From the NCBI RefSeq assembly GCF_008329965.1, contig NZ_CP036150.1, positions 682,001-746,000 of the forward strand: a DNA stretch of 64,000 bases. Direction: 5' to 3'. Origin of the DNA: Oceanispirochaeta crateris (lineage in GTDB: Bacteria > Spirochaetota > Spirochaetia > DSM-2461). The notes below the pieces were generated by a model. The model made no database searches and was not told where the DNA came from. It saw nothing but the letters and a program-made list of their open reading frames with translations. The position numbers and the translations under genes were made by a program. Of this stretch, positions 8,064 through 16,069 are shown one piece after another. The first letter of the stretch is position 1, and each line of letters starts with the position of its first letter.

Positions 8064-9437
8064 CTAGCTCAACAGGGTCATATCCTCATGAGGCATGATC
8101 CTTCTATAAGGCCGGAAATAGGTCTTGGGTGAATAATCATAAAGATCAGAGACCTTGGTCATATAGATACAGGCATATTTTTCGACCTGTTCAGCATAAC
8201 GGCTTTCATCGAAGCCGGCTCTGAGAATCTCTCCCCAATAGGGGTTGAAGAAGATTTTATACTGTCTTAGAAGCTCCGATATTTTCGAATTCAGGCCATC
8301 CATCTTGTCAAATAGGGGCGTTAGACGGCTTCTGGGGATATTCTCTCCTTCAAAGCGTTTGGCGTCGATGAAGTTGATCTCTTTTTCAAGGGCCAGCTTT
8401 TCATCCATGAGCTTGTTGATCTGCTGTTGTACATCCTTTGATTTTATAAGGCCGCTGATCTCATCTTCCAAATCTCCCAGGACAAGGGCTGTCCGCCAGT
8501 TGCAGGTTTTTTTAATGGACACTACATCACCATAAATATGGTCGCCCAGGTAGAGGATCTCACTTCCTGAGTAGCCTAAATCTTTCTGAAGCTTATGAAA
8601 ATTTCCACCCTGGTAAATCCCAAAGTCCACAGGCTCTGTGTGGTTGCTCATCAGCTCTGTCTCGGGGTCGATTCTGAGAAACCGTCCTTTTTGTTCAAAA
8701 AACCGGGGTTTGTCCGCAAATGTGATGACAATATCAAAAAGATCCTGCCATGTTTTATGCTTTTTAAGGTAGGGATTCAGGGCATAATCCATCAACTGTC
8801 TTGTATAGGAATAGTCGGAATTGGTGATGATCATCAGCTTCTTACCATAGTCTCTGTAGCGTTCCAGCATCCCGGCAACCTTGGGGTCTTTGATGACATA
8901 CCTGTCAAAATCGGCTCTGAGCCTGGATTTTATGCTGTCATCCTGATGTAGAATATCAATTTCATGGTTGACATCTTCAGCGATCTCCCTATATCCGGGC
9001 AGAGAATATCCTTCTGACTTCATCTGAACCAATTGACTGAAGAGTACACCGTAAGAAATGGCAAAGCTCGTGTCCAGGCTCTGAAAATCTGGATCTCTCA
9101 GATCGATGGCCATCTCCTGGTAGATGATCTGTTGCTTATGAAAATCCAGAGGTTCCAGGCCGTGATAGGCAATTTTTACCTTCCCATGGCGGCTAATCTG
9201 CAAGAGATTTCCATTTCGTTTATCAATAACAAGGCCCACAATGGCTCTTTGAAAGTCGAAAACAAGATTTTTCACCTCCTCCGGGTAATCAACTCTTTCT
9301 GAAAGGCGCTTTGCAGCCAATTTATGGGTCAGCTCTTCAAAAGCTTCGGCATGATAGCGTATAAGCGTATAGTCCATGTCAAAACCGATGACCTTGATGT
9401 TTTTCATATTGAGAACACGGTTTATAAAAACTGGCAT
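8064..9437 (-). CDS. HAD-superfamily 5'-nucleotidase (HAD-IG family)
   Basis: The 457-residue protein starts with the characteristic MPVFINRVLNMKNIKVIGFD, with catalytic Asp20 and Asp22 in the DMDYT motif. A second HAD motif (LMIITNSDYSYT) and a late acidic motif (YLGDHIYGDV) are also present. This length and start match the cytosolic IMP/GMP-type 5'-nucleotidase family (HAD-IG), which hydrolyses nucleoside monophosphates. The ATG has AGGAG 5 nt upstream, and that site overlaps the stop region of the polyphosphate kinase gene, so the two are translationally linked. A charged, possibly coiled-coil segment lies at about residues 320-390. Confidence 0.85.
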   Translation of the reverse strand: MPVFINRVLNMKNIKVIGFDMDYTLIRYHAEAFEELTHKLAAKRLSERVDYPEEVKNLVFDFQRAIVGLVIDKRNGNLLQISRHGKVKIAYHGLEPLDFHKQQIIYQEMAIDLRDPDFQSLDTSFAISYGVLFSQLVQMKSEGYSLPGYREIAEDVNHEIDILHQDDSIKSRLRADFDRYVIKDPKVAGMLERYRDYGKKLMIITNSDYSYTRQLMDYALNPYLKKHKTWQDLFDIVITFADKPRFFEQKGRFLRIDPETELMSNHTEPVDFGIYQGGNFHKLQKDLGYSGSEILYLGDHIYGDVVSIKKTCNWRTALVLGDLEDEISGLIKSKDVQQQINKLMDEKLALEKEINFIDAKRFEGENIPRSRLTPLFDKMDGLNSKISELLRQYKIFFNPYWGEILRAGFDESRYAEQVEKYACIYMTKVSDLYDYSPKTYFRPYRRIMPHEDMTLLS

Positions 9438-9438
9438 A

Positions 9439-11529
9439 TCAACTCCTGGCAGTCTTCTGAATCAGATAGGTGTAAACAGAATCCTGTGAACGCACAGATT
9501 CATCACCTTCTTTCTGGATGACATATTCATTTTTCAGATCTTTATCCAGTATACGAGCTTTTGTATTATCCGCCCACTGGATATCAAATATACTTTTTAG
9601 TTCCTGTTTAATACTCTTTCTGTAAATAGGGCAGGTTACTTCCACCCGCCTGTCAATATTTCTGCCCAGCCAGTCGGCAGAGCTAATGAAGCATTTATTA
9701 TCTCCGCCGTTTCTGAAAATAAAAAAACGGGCGTGTTCCAGGTACCTGTCCAGAATGCTTATGGCCTTTATATTTTCGCTGAAGCCCTCAATTCCCGGAA
9801 CCAGTGAGAAACGGCCACGGACGATGATCTTCACGGATACTCCAGCCTGGGAGGCTTCGTAAAGTTTCTGAATGATGCCTTCGTCGCTGAGGTTGTTCAA
9901 TTTGATCCTGATTGAGGCTTTTTCCCCCTGCTGGGCCCATTTGATTTCATTATCGATAAGTTCGGTCAAACCAGAACGGAGGCCATAGGGGGAGATGAGG
10001 AGGTGTTTGGTCCCTCGGTGTCTGTAGTTGTTTTCAAAAAAATCAAAGAGAGCATCCACCTCTTCCAATATTTCCTTATGGGCGGTCAAAAGGAAGCAAT
10101 CTGTATAGATCCGGGCTGTATCTTCATTCAAGTTGCCCGTGCCTATGCCTCCATAGCGGTTGATTTTTCCCTTCTCTCTTCGGGAAATTAACAGTAGTTT
10201 TGAATGAACCTTGAGTCCTTCTACGCCAAAAATAACCTGAACATCGTTCTCCTTGAGCAAGTTCGCCCAATAAATATTGTTTTCTTCATCAAACCGGGCT
10301 TGAAGCTCCATAATCACAAGAACTTCTTTCCTGTTCTTTCTCGCATTGATCAAGGCGTTGGCTACGCTGGAATAGTTGGCCACCCTGTAGAGAGTCACCT
10401 TGATACTCTCAACCCTGGGGTCAATAGAGGCCTCTCTGAGAAGGTCGATCACTGTATCAAAAGAGTGATAGGGAAAGTAGAGCAGTGTATCCTTGGCTCG
10501 GATGGCAGGAAAGATACGAACTCCCTGGGGAAAATGACGGTGTTTCAGAGGAGAATCGTTTTCGCAGCAGGGTAGGTTAACCATTTTTGGAAAACGGATA
10601 AAGTCGCTGAAATAGTGATAGCGCCCACCGGGGGTCACCGTATCATGCTTTCGGAATCTCATCTTCTTAAGAAACATATTAAAAAGATCTTCATTCATAT
10701 CCACATCGTAAAGAAACCATATGATATCGCCCAGTTTACGCCTCTGAATACTCTGGTTGATCTTACTCATATAACTGAGGCTGTCGTCATTTTCATCAAT
10801 GTCCAGCTCAGAATCCCTGACAACCTTGAAGTTCCAGGCTCTAAAGCTGTGGTAGTGGCTGTCTCTGAAAATGGAGGGTAAACCAATGCGGACTATTTCA
10901 TCGATGAGGATGATTTTCTGACCTTCCCCCTCTTCGGGAAGTTTTATGAAGCGGGGAAGGACCTTGGTGGGAATTTCGATGATGCTGTAGCTGGTCTTTA
11001 CTTCCTTGCGCACAGTCCTTTTCAATTCGACAGCCAAATAGAGGGTCTTATCCTTCATCTCGGGCAGCTTGTACCGCTTATCTATCATGATCGGAAAGAT
11101 TTTATGCCGGACTTCTCTCTCGAAATACTCTTTTGAAAAGGCAATCTGTTCTTCATTCAGGTTATGATCATCCAGGAGCTGAATTCCATGTTCAGACATC
11201 TCCTTGTAGAGCTTTTTGAGAGTAGTATTGAATCGTTTTCTTTGAATCCCCACTTCTTTCTGGATATTGAGAAGAGCCTCAGCAGGGTCTTCTTTTAGAA
11301 TATTGGCCCCTTCCTGTCCCATTCTGCACAGGCGTCTGATCATGGCCACTCGGACTCTGAAAAATTCATCCAGATTTGAAGAGTAGATGCCCATGAATTT
11401 CATCCGTTCTCCCAGAGGGTTTCTCTGGTCTTCGGCCTCCTGGAGAACTCTGGCATTGAATGAAAGCCAGCTCATTTCCTTGTTAAAAAAAGGGTAATCC
11501 CTCTCTTTTGGTGGAGTGATTTGGGGCAT
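9439..11529 (-). CDS. ppk1: Polyphosphate kinase 1
   Basis: This 696-residue protein has the full PPK1 layout: an N-domain (YPFFNKEMSWLSFNARVLQEA), a head domain, and two phospholipase-D-like C domains. The phosphorylated histidine is H442 in KVHSKLLLISRR, followed by GGIGTGNLNEDTARIYTD. It reversibly transfers the ATP gamma phosphate to polyphosphate at the inner face of the membrane or in the cytoplasm. The ATG has AAGGAT 7 nt upstream and lies 3 nt from the phosphofructokinase stop, so pfk, ppk1 and the nucleotidase gene form one operon. All three concern ATP, phosphate or nucleotide balance. Confidence 0.95.
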   Translation of the reverse strand: MPQITPPKERDYPFFNKEMSWLSFNARVLQEAEDQRNPLGERMKFMGIYSSNLDEFFRVRVAMIRRLCRMGQEGANILKEDPAEALLNIQKEVGIQRKRFNTTLKKLYKEMSEHGIQLLDDHNLNEEQIAFSKEYFEREVRHKIFPIMIDKRYKLPEMKDKTLYLAVELKRTVRKEVKTSYSIIEIPTKVLPRFIKLPEEGEGQKIILIDEIVRIGLPSIFRDSHYHSFRAWNFKVVRDSELDIDENDDSLSYMSKINQSIQRRKLGDIIWFLYDVDMNEDLFNMFLKKMRFRKHDTVTPGGRYHYFSDFIRFPKMVNLPCCENDSPLKHRHFPQGVRIFPAIRAKDTLLYFPYHSFDTVIDLLREASIDPRVESIKVTLYRVANYSSVANALINARKNRKEVLVIMELQARFDEENNIYWANLLKENDVQVIFGVEGLKVHSKLLLISRREKGKINRYGGIGTGNLNEDTARIYTDCFLLTAHKEILEEVDALFDFFENNYRHRGTKHLLISPYGLRSGLTELIDNEIKWAQQGEKASIRIKLNNLSDEGIIQKLYEASQAGVSVKIIVRGRFSLVPGIEGFSENIKAISILDRYLEHARFFIFRNGGDNKCFISSADWLGRNIDRRVEVTCPIYRKSIKQELKSIFDIQWADNTKARILDKDLKNEYVIQKEGDESVRSQDSVYTYLIQKTARS

Positions 11530-11532
11530 TTC

Positions 11533-12612
11533 TTATCCTTTTCTATTTTTAATGGCAGGCATCCCGTCACCGAAGCATGTATCGATGGATCGTGCATGTT
11601 GAATCAGAGGATGATCGGTGGGGACGTATTTAATTTTCCCCGCCACCTCATCCAGGCCGACAGAGACCAGATTATAGCCTTTATAGGCTCCCATGCGGCC
11701 AAATTCTCTATTCGCCGCCATACCCGCTGCATAGGCCCCCAGCTCTGTGGCGATGATTCTATCCCTGGGAGAAGGTGTTCCTCCGCGCTGGATATAACCC
11801 AGGATGGTTTCTCTTGTTTCTATTCCCGTCAGGTTCTGAATCATTCCAGCAAGAACGGCTCCGGCAGACTCAGGTTTCTTCTTGCTTCTTTTTTTAGGCA
11901 GTTTAATTCCCTCGGCTACAACGACGATGGAGTAGGGTTTCCCCGCATCCAAACGCCTTAACAGATACTCTTTCAGAACCTCAGGGCTCCAGTCTATTTC
12001 GGGGAGAATAATCATATCGCCACCGCCAGCGACCCCCGAAAAGAGAGTCAGCCATCCTGTATGGTGTCCCATGACTTCCACCACCATGATCCTTTTGTGA
12101 GAGTTGGCTGTGGTATGCATCCTGTCTATGGCTTCGGTGGCAATATTGACCGCCGAATCAAATCCGAAGGTCATATCCGTGCCCCATACATCGTTGTCAA
12201 TGGTCTTGGGTACGCCAATGACGTTTAACCCCAGTTCCTGGAGTTTCCCTGCTGTTTTCATGGTTCCGTTTCCACCAATACAGATCAATGCATTGAGCCC
12301 AAGGCGGTCATAGTTTTCAAGAATCCTGTCGGGTTTACTGCCGATATAATCCTCATATTCGCCCTGTTTGAAGGGCTTCTCTCTCGAGGTTCCCAGTATG
12401 GTTCCTCCCAGAGTCAGAATCCCGGAAAGTGATTTTTCATCCAGTTTTCTGTATTCACCATTGATCAGGCCCAGATATCCGGAGGAAAAACCGTATACCT
12501 TCATGCCGTATTTGAGGATCGCAGTTTTTCCGACACCCCGAATGGCCGCATTCAGACCGGGACAATCCCCGCCTGCAGTAAGTATTCCGATTTTTTTGAT
12601 TGATTCTGCCAT
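11533..12612 (-). CDS. 6-phosphofructokinase (probable ATP-dependent, atypical Asn in GGDG motif)
   Basis: This is a 359-residue phosphofructokinase of the PfkA fold. TAGGDCPGLNAAIRG near the N-terminus binds nucleotide, PKTIDND (135-141) holds the catalytic Asp, and MGHHTGWL and GYIQRGGTPSPRDR are substrate and effector motifs. The GGDGS element is GGNGT here (113-117). The Gly that marks ATP rather than pyrophosphate use is kept, but the preceding Mg-associated Asp is Asn115. Lys136 before the TIDND motif places it in the G/K class. It phosphorylates fructose 6-phosphate in glycolysis. A promoter (TTGTTA-17-TATACT) lies just upstream. Confidence 0.92.
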   Translation of the reverse strand: MAESIKKIGILTAGGDCPGLNAAIRGVGKTAILKYGMKVYGFSSGYLGLINGEYRKLDEKSLSGILTLGGTILGTSREKPFKQGEYEDYIGSKPDRILENYDRLGLNALICIGGNGTMKTAGKLQELGLNVIGVPKTIDNDVWGTDMTFGFDSAVNIATEAIDRMHTTANSHKRIMVVEVMGHHTGWLTLFSGVAGGGDMIILPEIDWSPEVLKEYLLRRLDAGKPYSIVVVAEGIKLPKKRSKKKPESAGAVLAGMIQNLTGIETRETILGYIQRGGTPSPRDRIIATELGAYAAGMAANREFGRMGAYKGYNLVSVGLDEVAGKIKYVPTDHPLIQHARSIDTCFGDGMPAIKNRKG

Positions 12613-12629
12613 AATACCTCCGGATTCTA

Positions 12630-12658
12630 AGTATAGAGAGTTAGAATATGGTTAACAA
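12630..12658 (-). promoter_or_regulatory. Promoter upstream of phosphofructokinase gene
   Basis: On the minus strand TTGTTA (12658-12653) and TATACT (12635-12630) are separated by 17 nt, in the 47-nt gap after ddl. A 7-bp inverted repeat (ATTCTAA 12624-12630, TTAGAAT 12641-12647) overlaps the -10 and spacer. Confidence 0.5.
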
Positions 12659-12659
12659 A

Positions 12660-13748
12660 TTACTTTATTGTGAAGCTTAAGGCACTTCTGCTTTTATATT
12701 TTGACAAAGCCAGTGATATAAGTTCATCCAGCAATTCCGTATAGGCCAGCCCCCCCGATTCGCACATCAGGGGAAACATGCTGATGCTTGTAAATCCGGG
12801 GATAGTATTGATTTCATTCAGATAAAGATTGCCGTTGTTTCTGTCCATGAAAAAATCGACTCTCGCCATGCCGCTGCAGCCTAGAACGGCATAGGCCTTT
12901 TCGGCAATTGTTCTGACTTCCAAGGCTTCTGTTTCTGATAACACTGCCGGAATCACAAGGCTAGCCCCATCGGGATCGACATATTTGGCATCGTAATCAT
13001 AAAACTCATGACTGGGTTCCAGCTCTCCGGGAGGAAAGGCTCTGGGGGTATCATTTCCTACGACAGAGCACTCCACCTCGCGGGCATTGACCGCAGGTTC
13101 TATGAGGACTTTTCTATCATACTTCAAGGCTTTTTCCATGGCTGCCTGAAAGGCTTCATCTTTTTCGACCCGGGATACCCCAACTGAGGAACCGCATTGG
13201 GAGGGCTTAATGAACAGAGGAAGGGAAAATTCTTTCTTCAGGTCTTCCAGGAGGGCGTTCCAGGTAAATCCGACAGCCTCGGTCTGGTTCTTTCTGATGC
13301 TTCTAAATGGGACGACCGGAAGGTTGTGATGCATCCAGATGATTTTGGTTATATCCTTATCCATACTGAGGTAACTGGCCCCCACATCGGCACCCACATA
13401 GGGCAGGCCTGCTATTTCCAACAGGCCCTGAAGGGTCCCATCTTCTCCAAAGGTTCCATGAAGGATTGGTAGGACAACATCTACAGATATAGGGCCGGTA
13501 TGAGAACTCAGACCCTGTCCTGGCACCACGGAGATCATCATCTGGGCATCTTCTTCTATGCTGAGCACCTCATCAGCGGTACTTGGAGCATTTTGAAGGT
13601 ACCAAGTTCCCTGACGGCTGATGCCTATGAGGTGGATATAATATTTTTCACGGTCTATGTGTTTGTAAACTGAGGCGGCTGAACGGAGGGACACTTCGTG
13701 TTCTCCCGAGCGCCCGCCATAAAGCAGAGCGACTGATGTTTTATTCAT
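12660..13748 (-). CDS. ddl: D-alanine--D-alanine ligase
   Basis: This 362-residue ATP-grasp ligase makes the D-Ala-D-Ala dipeptide for peptidoglycan. The N-terminal LLYGGRSGEHEVSLRSA is diagnostic. Later motifs are SQCGSSVGVSRV (P-loop-like), VNAREVECSVVGN, and the metal site YLNEINTIPGFTSISMFP near the C-terminus. MNKTSVALLYGG is the canonical start, yet no ribosome site precedes the ATG. Instead a TTGAGA/TAATCT promoter ends 6 nt before it, which predicts a leaderless mRNA. Downstream genes are pfk, ppk1 and the nucleotidase, with pfk also having its own promoter. Confidence 0.95.
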   Translation of the reverse strand: MNKTSVALLYGGRSGEHEVSLRSAASVYKHIDREKYYIHLIGISRQGTWYLQNAPSTADEVLSIEEDAQMMISVVPGQGLSSHTGPISVDVVLPILHGTFGEDGTLQGLLEIAGLPYVGADVGASYLSMDKDITKIIWMHHNLPVVPFRSIRKNQTEAVGFTWNALLEDLKKEFSLPLFIKPSQCGSSVGVSRVEKDEAFQAAMEKALKYDRKVLIEPAVNAREVECSVVGNDTPRAFPPGELEPSHEFYDYDAKYVDPDGASLVIPAVLSETEALEVRTIAEKAYAVLGCSGMARVDFFMDRNNGNLYLNEINTIPGFTSISMFPLMCESGGLAYTELLDELISLALSKYKSRSALSFTIK

Positions 13749-13754
13749 GAAGAT

Positions 13755-13783
13755 AGATTAACATGATTAATACCTCTTCTCAA
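13755..13783 (-). promoter_or_regulatory. Promoter of ddl, placed for a leaderless transcript
   Basis: TTGAGA (13783-13778), 17-nt spacer, TAATCT (13760-13755), then exactly 6 nt to the ATG. Initiation 7 nt past the -10 would start the RNA at the A of ATG. Confidence 0.6.
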
Positions 13784-13894
13784 GTCATGGTAGCTATGCT
13801 AATGTTATATGCTGTCATTGAAGCTTCTAAAATAAATGTATTATTTTTATAATCCGGACTGAATATTTTTCTTGTCGGGTTTTCCGGAGGAATG

Positions 13895-14356
13895 ATGAAC
13901 TTTCTCACTTACAATCCACTCATCTATTCAGCCTTTATGGGGATGCTGGTTGCCCAGGTGGCCAAGGTTATACTCATTTTGGCCTTGGAAAAGCGCTTGG
14001 CCCTGGACAGGCTGACCGAGACAGGAGGGATGCCTTCATCCCATTCTGCAGCCGTGGCCGCTTTGTCTACAGCCTGTGGTATTCAGTACGGGGTCGAGAG
14101 TCCTTACTTTGCCATTGCCATTGTTTTTGGTGCCATTGTGATTTATGACGCTACCGGTGTTCGCCGGGCGGCAGGACGTCACGCGGAGATTCTAAATTCT
14201 TTGATTGTCGAACTGTCCCATCTTTTTGAAGAGGGGAACAGTCCCAAAGCATTGAAGACGCTGTTGGGCCATACCTATCCCCAGGTCTTCATGGGGACTC
14301 TACTCGGTGTTGTGGTGGGATTCCTCTGTATGGGAAGTCTGAATCTGACACCCTGA
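13895..14356 (+). CDS. Divergent PAP2 family protein (DUF212)
   Basis: A small membrane protein of about 153 residues. GGMPSSHSAAVAALST and YDATGVRRAAGRHAEILN are the two signature motifs of DUF212, a family distantly related to PAP2 acid phosphatases. Four hydrophobic segments are visible. The catalytic role in bacteria is not established; a lipid- or undecaprenyl-phosphate phosphatase role is only a guess. Two in-frame ATGs occur at 13892 and 13895. GGAGG at 13886-13890 is too close to the first (1 nt) and better placed for the second. It diverges from ddl and ends in a bidirectional terminator shared with murE. Confidence 0.85.
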   Translation: MNFLTYNPLIYSAFMGMLVAQVAKVILILALEKRLALDRLTETGGMPSSHSAAVAALSTACGIQYGVESPYFAIAIVFGAIVIYDATGVRRAAGRHAEILNSLIVELSHLFEEGNSPKALKTLLGHTYPQVFMGTLLGVVVGFLCMGSLNLTP

Positions 14357-14437
14357 TCCCGTTTCCAATCTTCTGCATTATTTTTTTCTTCTTCTGTACC
14401 ACTTATTCAGATACAGGAAAAGTTGATCTCTTTAAAA

Positions 14438-14474
14438 AAAAATCCCTACCAGGCATTGCCTGATAGAGATTTTT
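14438..14474. terminator. Bidirectional intrinsic terminator between DUF212 gene and murE
   Basis: AAAAATC.CTA.CAGGCA (14438-14455) pairs with TGCCTG.TAG.GATTTTT (14457-14474), with two internal mismatches. U-runs follow on both strands, which suits the convergent genes on either side. Confidence 0.75.
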
Positions 14475-14496
14475 ACATTACGAGGACGAGACAAAT

Positions 14497-16011
14497 CTAT
14501 TCGATTGTGTATCCCGCTTCTTTGAGAAGTGATTTAAGGACGTCCGCTTCCTTCCATGGATGGGGACCGTCTTCATAGATGATACTGCTTTCATGACCTT
14601 TACCCAGGGTGAGTATCATATCCCCTTCGCTGGCCAATTCTATCGCTTTTTTCATGCCTTCCCGTCTGTCTGGGATGAGGAATAGGTTTTTATCAGGGTC
14701 CTTGGATGTGATTCCCTCGGCAATATCCTTGAGGATATCCATGGGATCATCCCCCCGTGGATCTTCATCACTTAGGATAATGATATCGGCGTAGTCATCC
14801 GCAATTTCACCCTGTTCGGAGCGTTTTTCAATATCACGTTCTCCGGCGGAGCCGAAAAGAACGATGAGTTTCCCTTGGACATCACTCTTTACCAGGGGCA
14901 GTATTTTTTCAAAAGAACCGGGTGTGTGGGCATAATCCACCAGTACAGAAAAGGGCATAGTTCCATTGATGGGGGTCATCCTTCCTTCAACACCCACCAG
15001 CTTTGGTACATTTTCAAGCAGTTCCAGGGCGTCTTCTTCCAGAATCTCAGAAACGACCAGGAGGGCTGCCATGGCATTTTCTACATTGAAGAGTCCGGGC
15101 ATATTCAAGCGGCTCTTTTTTTTCCCATTGGGTAGATTGAAGGTGAGAGCGATTCCCCTTTCATCACTTTTATAATCACTGCACCAAAGGTCTGCATCCT
15201 TGTTTTTCAGGCTGTAGAGGAATACAGGCTTTTCACCGACGGCATCCATATAGATTTCTGACCACTGATCATCGTCATTGACAACACCGAAGGTCTCTTC
15301 AGAAGAGGAGACTGCAATTTTTTTGAATAAATTAGCCTTATCCAGGCGGTATTGTTCCACTGTCCCGTGGAATTCGAGGTGTTCATGGGTGACATTTGTT
15401 AGGACTGCCACGTCAAAATCCACATCGGCAAGACGGGAGTTTTTGACTGAAAGACCGTGTGAGGTGGCTTCCAATACGGCGTATTCCAAACCGTTGTCTA
15501 CCATTTCTCTGAGAATCTTATGAATATGGGGTGCTTCGGGGGTGGATTGTCTGTAGGGGTTCGCCTGTATGGTACGTCCCACCTGATAGTTGACCGTGGA
15601 CAGAAAGCCCGACTTCCTGCCTTCCATCACCAGAAGCTGATGGATAAAAGAGACTGTCGTGCTCTTGCCATCGGTTCCGGTCACGCCGATTACTTTAAGT
15701 TTTTTTGAGGGATAATCATAAAAAGCGGCAGATGCGGGAGAGAGGGCCTGCCTTGTATTTTTGACCTTTAAATAGCAGACTCCCTCTGAAAAAAAATCCA
15801 GGTCATGGGAATAGACAACGCCAGAAGCTCCCTGATGAATGGCCTGATCTATGTATTTGTGTCCGTCAGTATGAACTCCTTCCAAGGCAAAGAAGAGGGT
15901 TCCGGGACCGACCGATCTTGAATCATACTCCAAGGAGCTGATTTCTAGATCCATATCGCCCCTTTGATTTTGAATTTCTATATCTTTGAATATTTTTTTT
16001 ATTGTTTTCAT
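14497..16011 (-). CDS. murE: UDP-N-acetylmuramyl-tripeptide synthetase
   Basis: This 504-residue Mur ligase adds the third amino acid to UDP-MurNAc-L-Ala-D-Glu. The ATP loop is GVTGTDGKSTT (109-119), the carbamylated-lysine region is YRLDKANLFK (Lys225), and the C-terminal domain has GSAGERDIEKR. The diamino-acid selectivity motif, DNPR in diaminopimelate enzymes, reads EDPR here (416-419, in SDEDPRGDDP). This agrees with a spirochaete that uses ornithine or another non-DAP residue. There is no ribosome site. A TTGAAA/TACGAT promoter ends 6 nt before the ATG, predicting a leaderless mRNA. The COG2509 flavoprotein gene lies 58 nt upstream on the same strand. Confidence 0.94.
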   Translation of the reverse strand: MKTIKKIFKDIEIQNQRGDMDLEISSLEYDSRSVGPGTLFFALEGVHTDGHKYIDQAIHQGASGVVYSHDLDFFSEGVCYLKVKNTRQALSPASAAFYDYPSKKLKVIGVTGTDGKSTTVSFIHQLLVMEGRKSGFLSTVNYQVGRTIQANPYRQSTPEAPHIHKILREMVDNGLEYAVLEATSHGLSVKNSRLADVDFDVAVLTNVTHEHLEFHGTVEQYRLDKANLFKKIAVSSSEETFGVVNDDDQWSEIYMDAVGEKPVFLYSLKNKDADLWCSDYKSDERGIALTFNLPNGKKKSRLNMPGLFNVENAMAALLVVSEILEEDALELLENVPKLVGVEGRMTPINGTMPFSVLVDYAHTPGSFEKILPLVKSDVQGKLIVLFGSAGERDIEKRSEQGEIADDYADIIILSDEDPRGDDPMDILKDIAEGITSKDPDKNLFLIPDRREGMKKAIELASEGDMILTLGKGHESSIIYEDGPHPWKEADVLKSLLKEAGYTIE

Positions 16012-16017
16012 TGCTTC

Positions 16018-16046
16018 ATCGTATCAGCAGCCGGAAGGCTTTTCAA
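16018..16046 (-). promoter_or_regulatory. Promoter of murE, placed for a leaderless transcript
   Basis: TTGAAA (16046-16041), 17-nt spacer, TACGAT (16023-16018), then 6 nt (GAAGCA) to the ATG. A 7-bp inverted repeat TATACCA/TGGTATA (16060-16080) lies upstream at the end of the flavoprotein gene. Confidence 0.55.
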
Positions 16047-16069
16047 GTAAAATCCATTCTATACCAGTT

